In this document: piece after piece, positions 37,365-47,879 of the stretch
Position numbering within the stretch: position 1 is the stretch's first letter
Layout: each line of letters begins with the position of its first letter
Origin: Planctomycetota bacterium
GTDB taxonomy: Bacteria; Planctomycetota; GCA-002687715; DRQF01
Reading direction: 5' to 3'
Assembly (NCBI GenBank): GCA_020639295.1
Contig: JACKGY010000004.1
Location: 124,001-188,000, forward strand
Length of the DNA: 64,000 nucleotides
The notes under the pieces: generated by a model
What the model was told of the DNA's origin: nothing
Seen by the model: only the letters and a program-made list of their open reading frames with translations
The model's database searches: none
Program-made: the position numbers and the translations under genes

Positions 37365-38938
37365 GAAGCGAACACCATTCCCAGCAGTTTCTTGATCTTG
37401 CCCACGAGTCTGCGGACGTCGTCGCGATCCGCCTGATCGAAGGCAAAGGCTACCAGAATGAGGCCGTAGACGGTCAAGCCACCAAGAAAGCAGAGGCCGA
37501 CGCCGAGCCAGGACTTCGGCGCGACCAGGGCGGCGAGCCCGATCCAGGCCAGCGACGCGATCAGCGCCGGCATCAGGCCCGGCAGCATGGTCGAGCGCAG
37601 CCAGTCGGTGAAGTCGACGCCGGCGATCTCGCGGCCCAGTCGCCAGTTGAGGATCGGCTGGATGGTGCAGGCGGCGATCAGCGTCGCCAGGGCCGAACCG
37701 ACCGCGCCCATGCCCAGGTGGCCCACCAGCCAGAAGGTGATCGCCAGGTTGGTGCACTGGACGAAGAGACCGTAGAGGGCCGCCTTCTTCACCTTCTCGG
37801 TCGCCGCGGCAATCTGTCCCAACATGAGATTGCCGAAGCGCACCATGGGCACGAGGGTCAGGATGCCCAGCACGGTCGCCGTGTCGACGTAATCCGCGTA
37901 GCGTTCGGCGCCGACGTAGAGCCGCACCAGCTCGCTGCGGTAGATGATCAGGGCGGGACCGATCGCGCCGACGACCCAGAGACCCCATTTGCCGCCGCGC
38001 GTATAGACCGAGGCGATGCTGCGCGCGTCGCCGCGCGTGTGCAGGGCCACCAGGGGCGGCGCGATCGGGCCCAGGGCCAGGATCGTCGCCCGCTGGATCT
38101 GCGCGAAGACGAGACCCCCCAGGTAGAAGGAGGCGACGTCGGTCTTGGTGGCCAGGTGGGTCAGGATGAAGACGTCGGCCTGGCGCCGGATCAGGGCCGA
38201 GACCTGCTGGACCGAGTTCCAGACCCCGAAGGAGGTCAACCGTCGCGCCGAGCTCCAGTCGATCGCCGCCCGGCTGAAGCCGAGCGCGGGTACCAGGCGC
38301 TTCGAGATCAGCACGGTGCCGAACTGCCCGATCGTCTCCGCCACCACCGTGCTGAGGACCACCCAGGTCACGCGGGTGCTGTGGCCGTAGAGGAGGACGG
38401 CGAGGATCGCCAGGCGCAGGATCTGCGTTCCCAGGCTGACCACGCTCTGCAGGAAGAACTTCTGCCGGACGTAGGGCCCGACCGAGAGCGGCGAGAGCAG
38501 GAGCTTGATCGCCGCGCCGCAGAAGAGCAGCGTCAGCATGTGTCGCGCCGATGAGACCTGGTCGGCGTCGATGTCGAGCAGGGGCCCGGCATACCAGGTG
38601 AAGAAGGCGCCCAGCAGGAGGATCAGGGCCGAGCCGATCGCCATCAGCGGCATCATCGTCGAGACGATCTGCCGGATGCGGCCGTCGTCGCCCCGGGCAT
38701 AGGCCTCGACCGTGAAGCGCGACAGGCCGCCGGTGAGCACGTTGCTCAGGACCGGCACGAACTGAAGCGGCACGATCACCAGGGGGTAGAGCGCGTACTC
38801 CTCGGTCGGCAGGCGCTTGATCAGGTACTGGTTGAGCCAGAAGAGCACCGAGATGTTCAGGACGTGCGTCAGCACCTGGCAGGCGGAGTTCACCAGCACC
38901 AGGCTCTTGCTGACGGGGACCTGTGACGGCTCGGTCAT
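37361..38938 (-). CDS. Polysaccharide flippase (Wzx/MOP superfamily)
   Basis: A 525-residue integral membrane protein with about 14 hydrophobic segments arranged in two bundles, as in O-antigen and teichuronic acid flippases: for example VSKSLVLVNSACQVLTHV, MPLMAIGSALILLLGAFF, VVSLGTQILRLAILAVLL, and near the C-terminus WLGVGLCFLGGLTVYGLI. An early GGLSRFTVEAYARGDD fits the first cytoplasmic loop of the MOP family. It would move lipid-linked oligosaccharide across the inner membrane. It is flanked by two sulfotransferases on the same strand, 19 nt after one and overlapping the other, so the exported glycan is probably sulfated. Confidence 0.85.
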   Translation of the reverse strand: MTEPSQVPVSKSLVLVNSACQVLTHVLNISVLFWLNQYLIKRLPTEEYALYPLVIVPLQFVPVLSNVLTGGLSRFTVEAYARGDDGRIRQIVSTMMPLMAIGSALILLLGAFFTWYAGPLLDIDADQVSSARHMLTLLFCGAAIKLLLSPLSVGPYVRQKFFLQSVVSLGTQILRLAILAVLLYGHSTRVTWVVLSTVVAETIGQFGTVLISKRLVPALGFSRAAIDWSSARRLTSFGVWNSVQQVSALIRRQADVFILTHLATKTDVASFYLGGLVFAQIQRATILALGPIAPPLVALHTRGDARSIASVYTRGGKWGLWVVGAIGPALIIYRSELVRLYVGAERYADYVDTATVLGILTLVPMVRFGNLMLGQIAAATEKVKKAALYGLFVQCTNLAITFWLVGHLGMGAVGSALATLIAACTIQPILNWRLGREIAGVDFTDWLRSTMLPGLMPALIASLAWIGLAALVAPKSWLGVGLCFLGGLTVYGLILVAFAFDQADRDDVRRLVGKIKKLLGMVFAS

Positions 38939-38957
38939 CTTCTTCCCTTGGCCTCCA

Positions 38958-39800
38958 TCAGCACCCGGGCTCGTAGCCGAAGCGCCGCAGTGCCTCCCCC
39001 GCGGCGTCCTCGAGCCGGGCGATCAGCGCCGCGTCGCGGTCGCGCCAGCGGCCGAGCGAGGACGGCGCCTTGACCACGCGGCCGGTGATCGAGGCATCGC
39101 CGTCGAGCCCGAGGAAATCGTAGAGCGTCCGGGTCGTGGCGGTCGGATCGGAGCAGAAGTCCTCGAAACGCAGCCGCAGGTAGCGTCCGGCCATCTCGCG
39201 CTCGCCGTAGTCGGCCGCGGCGAGATTGACCAGCGACCAGAGCCGGATCGAGGCCAGCGCGCGGTCGCCGCGCGCGGCGGCGCCCAGGTACTGCAGACCG
39301 TGATCGTCGAGCTGGCTCTGATTCGAGGAGAAGGCCATGTCGCGACCGTCGCGGACCAGGTGCACGAAGCGGAAACCCGGCAGCGCCCGCTCGAGGAAGG
39401 GCAGGATGTAGATCGTGCGCGGGTTCTTGATCGACCAGGCGGCGCGCGGGTCGGCGATGCCCTCGCGGTGCCGCGCCATCGTGGTCCGGAACTCGCGCTG
39501 CATCCGCTCGAGGCGCTCGGCCGGGGCGCCGTCCTCCTGCCAGTCGTGCCAGTGCGGGATCCAGCGGCGCAGGAAGCGGGCCACGTCTTCCGAGTCGTTC
39601 GCCGGGTTGAGGTTGGCCCCGATCCAGATGCCCAGCTCCTGGAGCAGCATGGTGATCACCCGGGTTCCCGATCCGCCGGTGGCGCCGATCACGCAGGGCG
39701 GCGGCGCCGCGGCCAGCTCGCTTTCGGCCTGGCGGCCGAGGCGACGATGGCGCAGATCCTCGAGGGCGTCGCGCAGGGCGCTGAGCAGGCGGGAGAACAT
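38958..39800 (-). CDS. Second sulfotransferase family protein
   Basis: The ATG at 39800 gives 280 residues. The P-loop CVIGATGGSGTRVITMLLQ sits near residue 36, the 3'-phosphate-binding HLVRDGRDMAFSSNQSQ is in the middle, and RFEDFCSDPTATTRTLYDFLG is the family C-terminal pattern. The usual GxxRSGTS is replaced here by GATGGSGTRV, a known variant. It lies 19 nt upstream of the flippase, so it is probably the first gene of the three-gene operon. The divergent gene on the plus strand begins 163 bp away. Confidence 0.85.
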   Translation of the reverse strand: MFSRLLSALRDALEDLRHRRLGRQAESELAAAPPPCVIGATGGSGTRVITMLLQELGIWIGANLNPANDSEDVARFLRRWIPHWHDWQEDGAPAERLERMQREFRTTMARHREGIADPRAAWSIKNPRTIYILPFLERALPGFRFVHLVRDGRDMAFSSNQSQLDDHGLQYLGAAARGDRALASIRLWSLVNLAAADYGEREMAGRYLRLRFEDFCSDPTATTRTLYDFLGLDGDASITGRVVKAPSSLGRWRDRDAALIARLEDAAGEALRRFGYEPGC

Positions 39801-39963
39801 CGACGGGAGTCCCCAGGGGTGGCGAATGCGCGCGGATTCTACCGCCTGCGGGCGGAAAGCGCCAAGGATGGCGCGGGACGCTGGAATCGTCCGCCGTCGG
39901 TCCATAACCTCCTCTTCCGGCCCGGGCCACGGGGCCCCGACCGAAACCAAGCGCGAGGGAGAG

Positions 39964-40596
39964 ATGGAGCAGGAAGTCGAAGGGTTGGCGGCGACCTCGG
40001 GGACGGAGCGGGCGGTCCTGATCATCTTCGCCCTGTCGGGCTTCTCGGCCCTGGTCTACCAGGTCGCCTGGCAACGCTGCCTGTTCCGGCTCTACGGCAT
40101 CAACGTCGAGGCGGTGACCGTCGTGGTCACCGCCTTCATGCTCGGGCTCGGGCTGGGCAGCCTGCTCGGCGGCCGGCTCTCGGTCGATCGCCGTCGTGAT
40201 CGTCTGCGCCTCTTCGCGCTGGTCGAGACCGGGATCGGAGTCTTCGGCCTCCTGTCGCTGCCGCTCTTCGCCCGGGTCGGCGCCGCGACCCTGGCCGCGC
40301 CGCCGCTGGTCACCGCGCTGATCACCTTCGCTCTCCTGCTCCTGCCCACGCTCCTCATGGGCTCGACCCTGCCCCTGCTCACCGCCTACCTGGTCGATCG
40401 CAGCGGCAACGTCGGCCGCTCGGTGGGCTCGCTCTACTTCGTCAACACGATCGGCTCCGCCGCCGCCAGCGTCCTGGTCGTGGTGGCGTTGCTGCCGCTG
40501 CTCGGGCTCCAGGGCGCGGTGATCGCCGCCGCGCTGGGCAACTTCGCCGTCGCCTCGATCGCCTTGCGGCTCCGTCGCGGGAGCGCGCGCCGATGA
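39964..40596 (+). CDS. Membrane half of a split spermidine synthase-like protein
   Basis: The ATG at 39964 gives 210 residues with about six membrane helices (VLIIFALSGFSALVYQVAW, AVTVVVTAFMLGLGLGSLLGG, FALVETGIGVFGLLSLPLF, and others). The SGFSALVYQVAWQR and FMLGLGLGSLLGGRLSD-like segments are characteristic of the N-terminal membrane domain of the fused MFS-like/spermidine synthase proteins of planctomycetes, proteobacteria and others. Normally one polypeptide carries two such membrane blocks and a methyltransferase-like domain. Here the first block is a separate gene ending 4 nt into the next (ATGA overlap). Confidence 0.78.
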   Translation: MEQEVEGLAATSGTERAVLIIFALSGFSALVYQVAWQRCLFRLYGINVEAVTVVVTAFMLGLGLGSLLGGRLSVDRRRDRLRLFALVETGIGVFGLLSLPLFARVGAATLAAPPLVTALITFALLLLPTLLMGSTLPLLTAYLVDRSGNVGRSVGSLYFVNTIGSAAASVLVVVALLPLLGLQGAVIAAALGNFAVASIALRLRRGSARR

Positions 40597-42122
40597 GCTT
40601 CCTGGTCGCCTTCCTGGTCTCGGCGCTGAGCGGCTTCGTGGCCCTGAGCTGGGAGATCCTCTGGTATCGCCTGATCGCCTTCGCCTCGGGCGGCTCGCCG
40701 GCCTCCTTCGGCCTCCTGCTCGGCGCCTACCTCGCCGGCATCGCGGTCGGCGCCCTGCGGGTGCGGCGCCACTGCCACGGCGAAGGGGGCGCGACGACCG
40801 CCGGCATCGCCGGCCTGGTCCTGGTCGCGGGGCTCGTCGCCTTCGTCTGCGCCCCGCTCGCGGCGCTGATCCGGGTCGCCAGCCACTGGCTCCTGGGCCT
40901 CCTGCCGATCTTCGTCGCCGCCGGTCTCTCGGGCGCGATCCTGCCCCTGCTCGCCCATGCCGCCATCGCCCCGGACGAGCGCGCCGGCCAGCGTCTCGCC
41001 CGGCTCTACCTCGGCAACATCCTGGGTGCGACCGCCGGTTCCCTGGTCACCGGCTTCGTCCTTCTCGACCGTCTCGACTACGAGACCATCGCGGCCCTCC
41101 TGCTCATGCTGAGCAGCCTGACCGCGGCCCTCCTCGCCACCGGCCGCGCGCTCCGGCCAGACCGGATCGGCCTCGCGGCCCTCGCCCTCCTGCTGGTCGC
41201 CCTGCCCCTGTCCCGCGGTCTGCACCGCGGATTCTGGGACCGCCTCCTGCACGACCCCGAACACGAGATCGGGCCGGTCGAGCGCGTGGTCCAGAATCGC
41301 CATGGCGTCATCGCGGTCACCACCGACCACACCGTCTTCGGCGATGGTGCCTACGACGGCCGGATCTCGACCAGCCTGGTGGAGGACGTGAACTGGGTCA
41401 TCCGGCCCTACTTCCTGGCCGCGCTCGAACGTCGGCCGAAGGAGGTCCTGGTCATCGGTCTCGCTCTCGGGGCCTGGACCCAGATCGTCGCCAACCTGCC
41501 CGGCGTCGAGAAGGTGACCGTGATCGAGATCAACCCGGGCTACCTGGAGCTGATCCCGCACTACGAGCCGGTGGCCTCGCTGATCGACGATCCCCGGCTC
41601 GAGTTCGTGGTCGATGACGGCCGCCGCTGGTTGCAGCGCCATCCGGAACGGCGCTTCGACCTGATCGTGCAGAACACGACCTGGCACTGGCGGGCGCAGG
41701 CCTCGAACCTGCTCTCGCGCGAGTACCTGGAGCTGACCCGATCGCGGCTCGGACCCGGCGGCACCCTGATCCTCAACACGACCTTCTCGGAGGACGCCAT
41801 GCGGACGACGATGGCGGTCTTCCCCGAGTGCCTGCGGGTCTACAACGCGATGATCGCCTCGACCGCGCCCTTCCACTTCGACAAGGAGCGCTGGCGGGCG
41901 AATCTCCTCGCCATGCGCCTCGACGGTCGACCGGTCTTCGATCTCGCCGACGAGAAGCAGGCGCGCAGGCTGGACGAGGTCCTCGGCTTGATCGACACTC
42001 TCGACAGCGGTCCGGCCAAGGAAGTGATCGAGAGCCGGGCCGCGCTCGAGCGTCGACTCGGCCTCGAGCCGGTGATCACCGACGACAACATGTTGAGCGA
42101 GTTCCGGCGTCTGCACTGGTGA
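40593..42122 (+). CDS. Membrane-bound spermidine synthase-like protein
   Basis: A 509-residue protein that begins with the second membrane block (SALSGFVALSWEILWYRLIA, GLLLGAYLAGIAVGAL, and four or five further helices to about residue 215). It ends with a cytosolic or periplasmic spermidine-synthase/methyltransferase-fold domain (about 225-509). In that domain VLVIGLALGAWTQIVANL and VEKVTVIEINPGYLELI form the nucleotide-binding core with a Glu after strand 2, and FDLIVQNTTWHW replaces the aspartate-rich catalytic segment of true spermidine synthases. Aminopropyltransferase activity is doubtful. The overlapping start with the upstream gene implies that the two products form one complex. Confidence 0.78.
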   Translation: MSFLVAFLVSALSGFVALSWEILWYRLIAFASGGSPASFGLLLGAYLAGIAVGALRVRRHCHGEGGATTAGIAGLVLVAGLVAFVCAPLAALIRVASHWLLGLLPIFVAAGLSGAILPLLAHAAIAPDERAGQRLARLYLGNILGATAGSLVTGFVLLDRLDYETIAALLLMLSSLTAALLATGRALRPDRIGLAALALLLVALPLSRGLHRGFWDRLLHDPEHEIGPVERVVQNRHGVIAVTTDHTVFGDGAYDGRISTSLVEDVNWVIRPYFLAALERRPKEVLVIGLALGAWTQIVANLPGVEKVTVIEINPGYLELIPHYEPVASLIDDPRLEFVVDDGRRWLQRHPERRFDLIVQNTTWHWRAQASNLLSREYLELTRSRLGPGGTLILNTTFSEDAMRTTMAVFPECLRVYNAMIASTAPFHFDKERWRANLLAMRLDGRPVFDLADEKQARRLDEVLGLIDTLDSGPAKEVIESRAALERRLGLEPVITDDNMLSEFRRLHW

Positions 42123-42148
42123 GCCGCCGCCTCGCGGAGGCCCCCACC

Positions 42149-43777
<1,629 letters not shown>

Positions 43778-43784
43778 GGCCGGT

Positions 43785-45389
43785 TCAGGGGCGCCGCGGC
43801 TGGCCCCAGAGGAAGCCCTGGCCGAATTCGACCCCGAGTCCGCGGACGAGCTGGCGGTCCTCTTCGGTCTCGATGCCCTCGGCGATGACCTCGGCGCCGA
43901 GCGCCTTGGCCACGCGGATCAGGCGTTCGAGCGAACGGGCCAGGCCCGGGTTGGCCGCGGCACCACCGACGTAGCGGCGGGCGATCTTGACGATCTCGGG
44001 CTCCAGGATGACCAGGGTCTCGAGCGAGCTGCGGCCGAAGCCGACGTCGTCGATCGCGAGGCGGATGCCGGCCCGTCGCAGCGGCAGGAGCTTCTCGGCG
44101 AGACGCGAGGGATCGCCGACCATGTGCTGCTCGCTGATCTCGATCACGTAGCGTCCGTCGGCGGCGTCGGCGGGGAAGAGCTCGAGCAGCTCCTCGGCGC
44201 TGGTGCTCAGGATCGTGGTCGAGAGCATGTTGAGATGGAGCCGGCCTCTGGGCTCGTCGAGCCGGCTGCCGAGTCGCAGTCCGCCCTCCAGGCAGATCAG
44301 GTCGAGTCGGTTCGACATCGACTCGTCGAGGCAGGCGCGGAACATGTCGCCGGGCATCTCGAAGGGCCCCTCCGGGCCACGGCTCAGGATCTCGTGACCG
44401 ACCACGGCCTCGTCCTCGAGCCGCAGGACCGGGAGCAGGACCGCATCGAGATGGTGGCCACGCTCGAGCAGGCTGAGGAAGCCGAGCCGGGCCTCGTGCT
44501 CGCGACTGGCCTCCTTGGTCGAGGTGACCCTGTTCTTGCCGGAGACCTTGCCTCGGCTGAGCGCCAGCCGGGCGTCCGCGAGGATGGCGGCGACGCTGCC
44601 CCGGTCGAGGTCGATCGGGCACAGTCCGACCGAGACCGTGGCGCGGATCTCCTGGTCGCCGTGGATCTGGGGCTGGCCGGCGACGGCGGCGCGTAGGCGT
44701 TCGGCCACCCGCAGGCCCTCGGCTTCGCGGGTATCCGGCATGACGATGAGGAACTCGTCGCCGCCGATGCGCCCGACGATGTCCTGCGGGCGGAGGATCG
44801 ACCGGAACACGCGGGTGATGTGGACCAACACCCGGTCGGCGATGAAGTGGCCCCAGGTGTCGTTGACGTCCTTGAAGTCGTCGATGTCGATCAGGAGCGC
44901 GGTGAGGTGGCTGCCGTCGCGGCGGGCGCGTTCGAGCTCGCGCTGGAGCAGGCGCTCGAGGCCACGCCGGTTCTCGGCCGCGGTCAGCGGGTCGACGTGC
45001 GCCAGGTGGTCGAGGTTGGCGTTGATCGCCTCGAGCCGGCGGGTGCGGTGGCGCAGCTCGCGTTCGCGCGCGTGCCGGTTGGAGACGTCGCGGATGCAGA
45101 TCAGGCGGGCGAACTCACCGCACCAGATGAACTCCTGGCTGCGCGATTCGCCCAGGCGATCGTCGCCGACACGGATCTCGGCGTCGCGTTCGAGGAGGGA
45201 CTCGGGCAGTCGGTCGGAGTCCTTGCCCTGGGACTCGAGCCAGAGCATCGCGGCCGAATTCGCCCAGAGGATCATGCCGCGCTCGTCGGCGACGATCATG
45301 CCGTCGGGTGAGCGCGCGAAGAGCTCCTGGAAGACTCTCTCGGAACCGGGCTCGAGAGCGGAGGGGGAAAGCGATCCTTCCGGGGCCAT
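43785..45389 (-). CDS. PAS-GGDEF-EAL cyclic-di-GMP enzyme
   Basis: The ATG at 45389 gives 534 residues. There is a PAS-like sensor (about 15-105, ELFARSPDGMIVADERG), then a GGDEF domain. Its RIGGDEF active site is intact at 209-213, with an RXXD inhibitory site (RPQD, 200-203) five residues before it, so it should be a diguanylate cyclase with feedback inhibition. The EAL domain (about 305-534) deviates from consensus: EIL at 333-335, DDVGFG at 447-452 and KIA at 468-470 where the family has KID. The key acidic residues and E504 and Q524 are present, so phosphodiesterase activity is possible. It is an intracellular soluble protein. A tandem PilZ effector is encoded at 55229. Confidence 0.88.
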   Translation of the reverse strand: MAPEGSLSPSALEPGSERVFQELFARSPDGMIVADERGMILWANSAAMLWLESQGKDSDRLPESLLERDAEIRVGDDRLGESRSQEFIWCGEFARLICIRDVSNRHARERELRHRTRRLEAINANLDHLAHVDPLTAAENRRGLERLLQRELERARRDGSHLTALLIDIDDFKDVNDTWGHFIADRVLVHITRVFRSILRPQDIVGRIGGDEFLIVMPDTREAEGLRVAERLRAAVAGQPQIHGDQEIRATVSVGLCPIDLDRGSVAAILADARLALSRGKVSGKNRVTSTKEASREHEARLGFLSLLERGHHLDAVLLPVLRLEDEAVVGHEILSRGPEGPFEMPGDMFRACLDESMSNRLDLICLEGGLRLGSRLDEPRGRLHLNMLSTTILSTSAEELLELFPADAADGRYVIEISEQHMVGDPSRLAEKLLPLRRAGIRLAIDDVGFGRSSLETLVILEPEIVKIARRYVGGAAANPGLARSLERLIRVAKALGAEVIAEGIETEEDRQLVRGLGVEFGQGFLWGQPRRP

Positions 45390-45555
45390 TATCAACCTGC
45401 GTGATTTCCGTTGCCGATGCACCGCCCAGATCCGCGCGCTCGGCTCCCCCCGGCCGAACGAACAGGGGCGCAATCTATCGATCGGCCCCGGGTCGGCTCA
45501 AGTTCCTTCACATTGCCGCGAGACCGGAGGCCGCGGCCGCGACCCCTTGTTTGTG

Positions 45556-45582
45556 CAAAGGCCGTGGAAAAGACGGCCTTTG
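45556..45582. terminator. 10-bp perfect hairpin between two minus-strand genes
   Basis: caaaggccgt (45556-45565) pairs with acggcctttg (45573-45582) around a 7-nt loop. It lies in the 272-bp gap (45390-45661) downstream of the 45662-47071 gene and upstream of the GGDEF gene. There is no T-tract on either strand, so it is a possible terminator or leader structure. No gene is seen in the rest of the gap, which should contain the promoter of the PAS-GGDEF-EAL gene. Confidence 0.4.
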
Positions 45583-45661
45583 TCCACATCGATCGGCCGT
45601 CGATGCGCTGACTTGGGGAGAAGTCGTGGATGGATGGCGACTCCCGACCCGGCCTTGACCA

Positions 45662-47071
45662 TCACTTCACCGGAGCGATTCCCTGGGCGAGGCGGGATTC
45701 GAGGCGATCGAGCGCGCGGCGGAACTCGAGGCGGCGGCTCGCCACCGGCAGGAGGCGGGGCGCCGATCGGGGGCGCAGGTCGAGCCAGAGCGAGGCGACG
45801 GGCTCCTCCTCGCGCCGCCCCTCGATGGTGACCAGGCTCATCATCACCTCGTAGTCGCCCGGCGCCTGGAGCGCGAGGTCGAGATCGGCGGGCAGCGATT
45901 CCACCTGCAGCACCCGATCGGGCACGCGGCTCGCGAGCAGGTCCTCGCCGCCGAGGCGACGCTTCTCGCCGTAGCGGAACCGGAGTTCGAGCCCGATGCC
46001 GGGCGGCAGGGCGAGGTCCGGGGCCGGCAGGTAAAGACGCAGCCGGGCCGCGCGCCGCAGCACGATGCGCCCGGCCGGTTCGATCCCGGTCAGCCGCAGC
46101 AATTCGAAGTCCTCGTGCGAGACCTCGAGGTCGAGCGCGCGCGCCGGACCGGGTAGGTGGACGCGTCCCGTGCCATCGCTCAGCGAGAAGGCGAAGCTGC
46201 CCTCGTCGCCGGGACGGCGGCTGGTGCCGATGACGCGCGCCGCGGCGACCGGACGTCCGTCCTCGTCGACCAGCTCGAGGTCGAGGCCATCGATCAGATC
46301 GCGGAGGTCGATCGCCGCGAGGCGCGGGTCGTCCACCTCGGCGCCCGCCGGCAGACCCAGGCCGGCCACCTCGACCAGGGCCTCGGTGCCGCCCACCGGG
46401 ACGACCACCAGGCGCGCGGGTCCGGGCGGCAGGCGATCGAGGGCGAACCGGCCGTCCGCCCGCGCGGTCTCGAGACCTCGGGTCCGGCCCTCGCCATCGA
46501 GGATGCGGATCTGGAACCAGTTGCCGGCGAGGCCCTCGGGCAGGAGCAGCCGGCCGGCGATCCGGGCCCCGCGATCGAGCCTGAGGAGCAGATCCCGGCT
46601 CCCCGGCGCGACGCCGCAGATGAGCCCTTCCAGGTGTGTCTCCTCGGCCGGGACGAGCCGCAGGTCGAACTGCGCCAGGAAGGGGCCGACCAGGGCGAAG
46701 CGGCCCTCCTCGTCGCTCCGCGCCCCGGGCAGGTGCCCGTCGTCCAGCAGGCCGTCGGCGCCGGTGGGTCTCTGGATCTCGATCAGCACGCCGGCGAGGG
46801 GCTGGTCGAGGTCGTCGAGCACGCGTCCCGAGGCCAGCGCCACGAGGCCGGCCGGCGGCGTCGCGGTCGCGGTCGCCGGCTCTTCCGTCGCCGATGGGGT
46901 CGGCGATGGCCGGTCGCCGTCGCCCCGGTCCCGGCTCGGGCCCCGACCCGTTCCGCCGGTCGGAATCCCGGTTCCTTCGAGCCGGCCGCCGTCGTCGTCG
47001 TTGGGCAGGACGAGGAGTCCGATCGCGAGCAGCAGGACACCCAGGAGCAGGAGCAGGACCTTGCGAGGCAT
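45662..47071 (-). CDS. Membrane-anchored CarboxypepD_reg-type surface protein
   Basis: A 469-residue protein with an N-terminal hydrophobic anchor (MPRKVLLLLLGVLLLAIGLL) and a low-complexity Pro/Ser/Thr/Gly linker to about residue 75. Several carboxypeptidase-regulatory-like or Cna-B-like beta repeats follow (LASGRVLDDLDQPLAGVLIEI, GARIAGRLLLPEGLAG, LVDEDGRPVAAARVIG). The C-terminal part (about 330-469) is less clear. It is architecturally like the 965-residue protein at 12682-15579 but much shorter. Such domains are typically stiff spacers on surface proteins. No catalytic residues are evident. The function is unknown. Confidence 0.72.
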   Translation of the reverse strand: MPRKVLLLLLGVLLLAIGLLVLPNDDDGGRLEGTGIPTGGTGRGPSRDRGDGDRPSPTPSATEEPATATATPPAGLVALASGRVLDDLDQPLAGVLIEIQRPTGADGLLDDGHLPGARSDEEGRFALVGPFLAQFDLRLVPAEETHLEGLICGVAPGSRDLLLRLDRGARIAGRLLLPEGLAGNWFQIRILDGEGRTRGLETARADGRFALDRLPPGPARLVVVPVGGTEALVEVAGLGLPAGAEVDDPRLAAIDLRDLIDGLDLELVDEDGRPVAAARVIGTSRRPGDEGSFAFSLSDGTGRVHLPGPARALDLEVSHEDFELLRLTGIEPAGRIVLRRAARLRLYLPAPDLALPPGIGLELRFRYGEKRRLGGEDLLASRVPDRVLQVESLPADLDLALQAPGDYEVMMSLVTIEGRREEEPVASLWLDLRPRSAPRLLPVASRRLEFRRALDRLESRLAQGIAPVK

Positions 47072-47095
47072 GACCGTGATTCTAACCGGCGACTT

Positions 47096-47119
47096 CCGGC
47101 TTCCGCGGCAGGAAGCCGG
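47096..47119. promoter_or_regulatory. Perfect 9-bp hairpin in the divergent region between a surface protein and an ECF sigma gene
   Basis: ccggcttcc (47096-47104) pairs with ggaagccgg (47111-47119), loop gcggca, 25 bp outside the start codon of the minus-strand gene. It could be an operator or a leader hairpin of that gene. Between it and the sigma factor (47331) lies about 210 bp without a gene, which should hold the divergent promoters. Confidence 0.35.
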
Positions 47120-47330
47120 CGATCTGGCCGTCGAAGGCCGGTCGTGCGTCCGGGAGGCTCGAAGGACCTACGGGAACGTCTTGGCAGTCCGATCCGGGCG
47201 CGCGACCTTCCTCCCCCCCTTTACCGCGCGCCCGGACTTCCTCAGTCTCCTGGTGAAATTCTCCTAAGAGGATCCGGCCCCGTCCGTTCCCTGGCTGCCT
47301 GAGGACGACGACGCCCGGAGTAGGCAGCCC

Positions 47331-47879
47331 ATGAACGAGCGCAGCGAGCCCGGGCCCGCCGGCAGGTTGGTGATCGAGGCCCTCGATCGCCACGAAAAGG
47401 CCCTGGTTCTCTACACGACGCAGATCCTCGGCGACCTGGAACGTGCCCGCGACGTGGTCCAGGACGCCTTTCTGAAGCTCTGCACCCAGGATGCGCCGCC
47501 CGAGGCGCTGCGGGAGTGGCTGTTCACGGTCTGTCGGAATCGGGCCTTCGACGTGTTGAGAAAGGAGAAGAGGATGGCCTTCGGAGCCGAGAACGAACCC
47601 GCGATCCGGCAGATCGACGGGGCGGCGGGGCCCGCGGAACTCGCGGACCGCCGGGACCGGTTGAGCGACGTGCTCGCCGAGGTGTCGCGCCTGCCGGAGC
47701 GCGACCAGGAGATCCTGAGGCTGAAGTTCCAGCAGGGGCTCTCCTACCGCGAGATCGGCAAGGTCACCGGCCTGTCGATCTCGCACGTCGGCGTGATCCT
47801 GCACGACGCCCTCGGATCGCTTCGCCGTCGACTCGACGGCAACCAGATGGCGCGGCCGCGCCTCGGAGGAGAATCATGA
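47331..47879 (+). CDS. ECF-type RNA polymerase sigma factor
   Basis: A 182-residue sigma-70 family factor with region 2 (about 15-85, with ARDVVQDAFLKLC and LREWLFTVCRNRAFDVLRKEKR) and region 4 (about 110-165, LPERDQEILRLKFQQGLSYREIGKVTGLSISHV helix-turn-helix). Regions 1.1 and 3 are missing, as in extracytoplasmic-function sigma factors. It would direct transcription in response to release from its anti-sigma factor, which is encoded directly downstream with a 4-nt overlap. Self-regulation through the divergent intergenic region is probable but not shown. Confidence 0.92.
   Translation: MNERSEPGPAGRLVIEALDRHEKALVLYTTQILGDLERARDVVQDAFLKLCTQDAPPEALREWLFTVCRNRAFDVLRKEKRMAFGAENEPAIRQIDGAAGPAELADRRDRLSDVLAEVSRLPERDQEILRLKFQQGLSYREIGKVTGLSISHVGVILHDALGSLRRRLDGNQMARPRLGGES

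Noticed and set aside
37365..37988. N-terminal extension of the sulfotransferase frame up to 37988
   Set aside because: The extension is antisense-like (Arg/Gly/Pro-rich) and lies within the flippase gene; the GTG at 37364 fits the family start.
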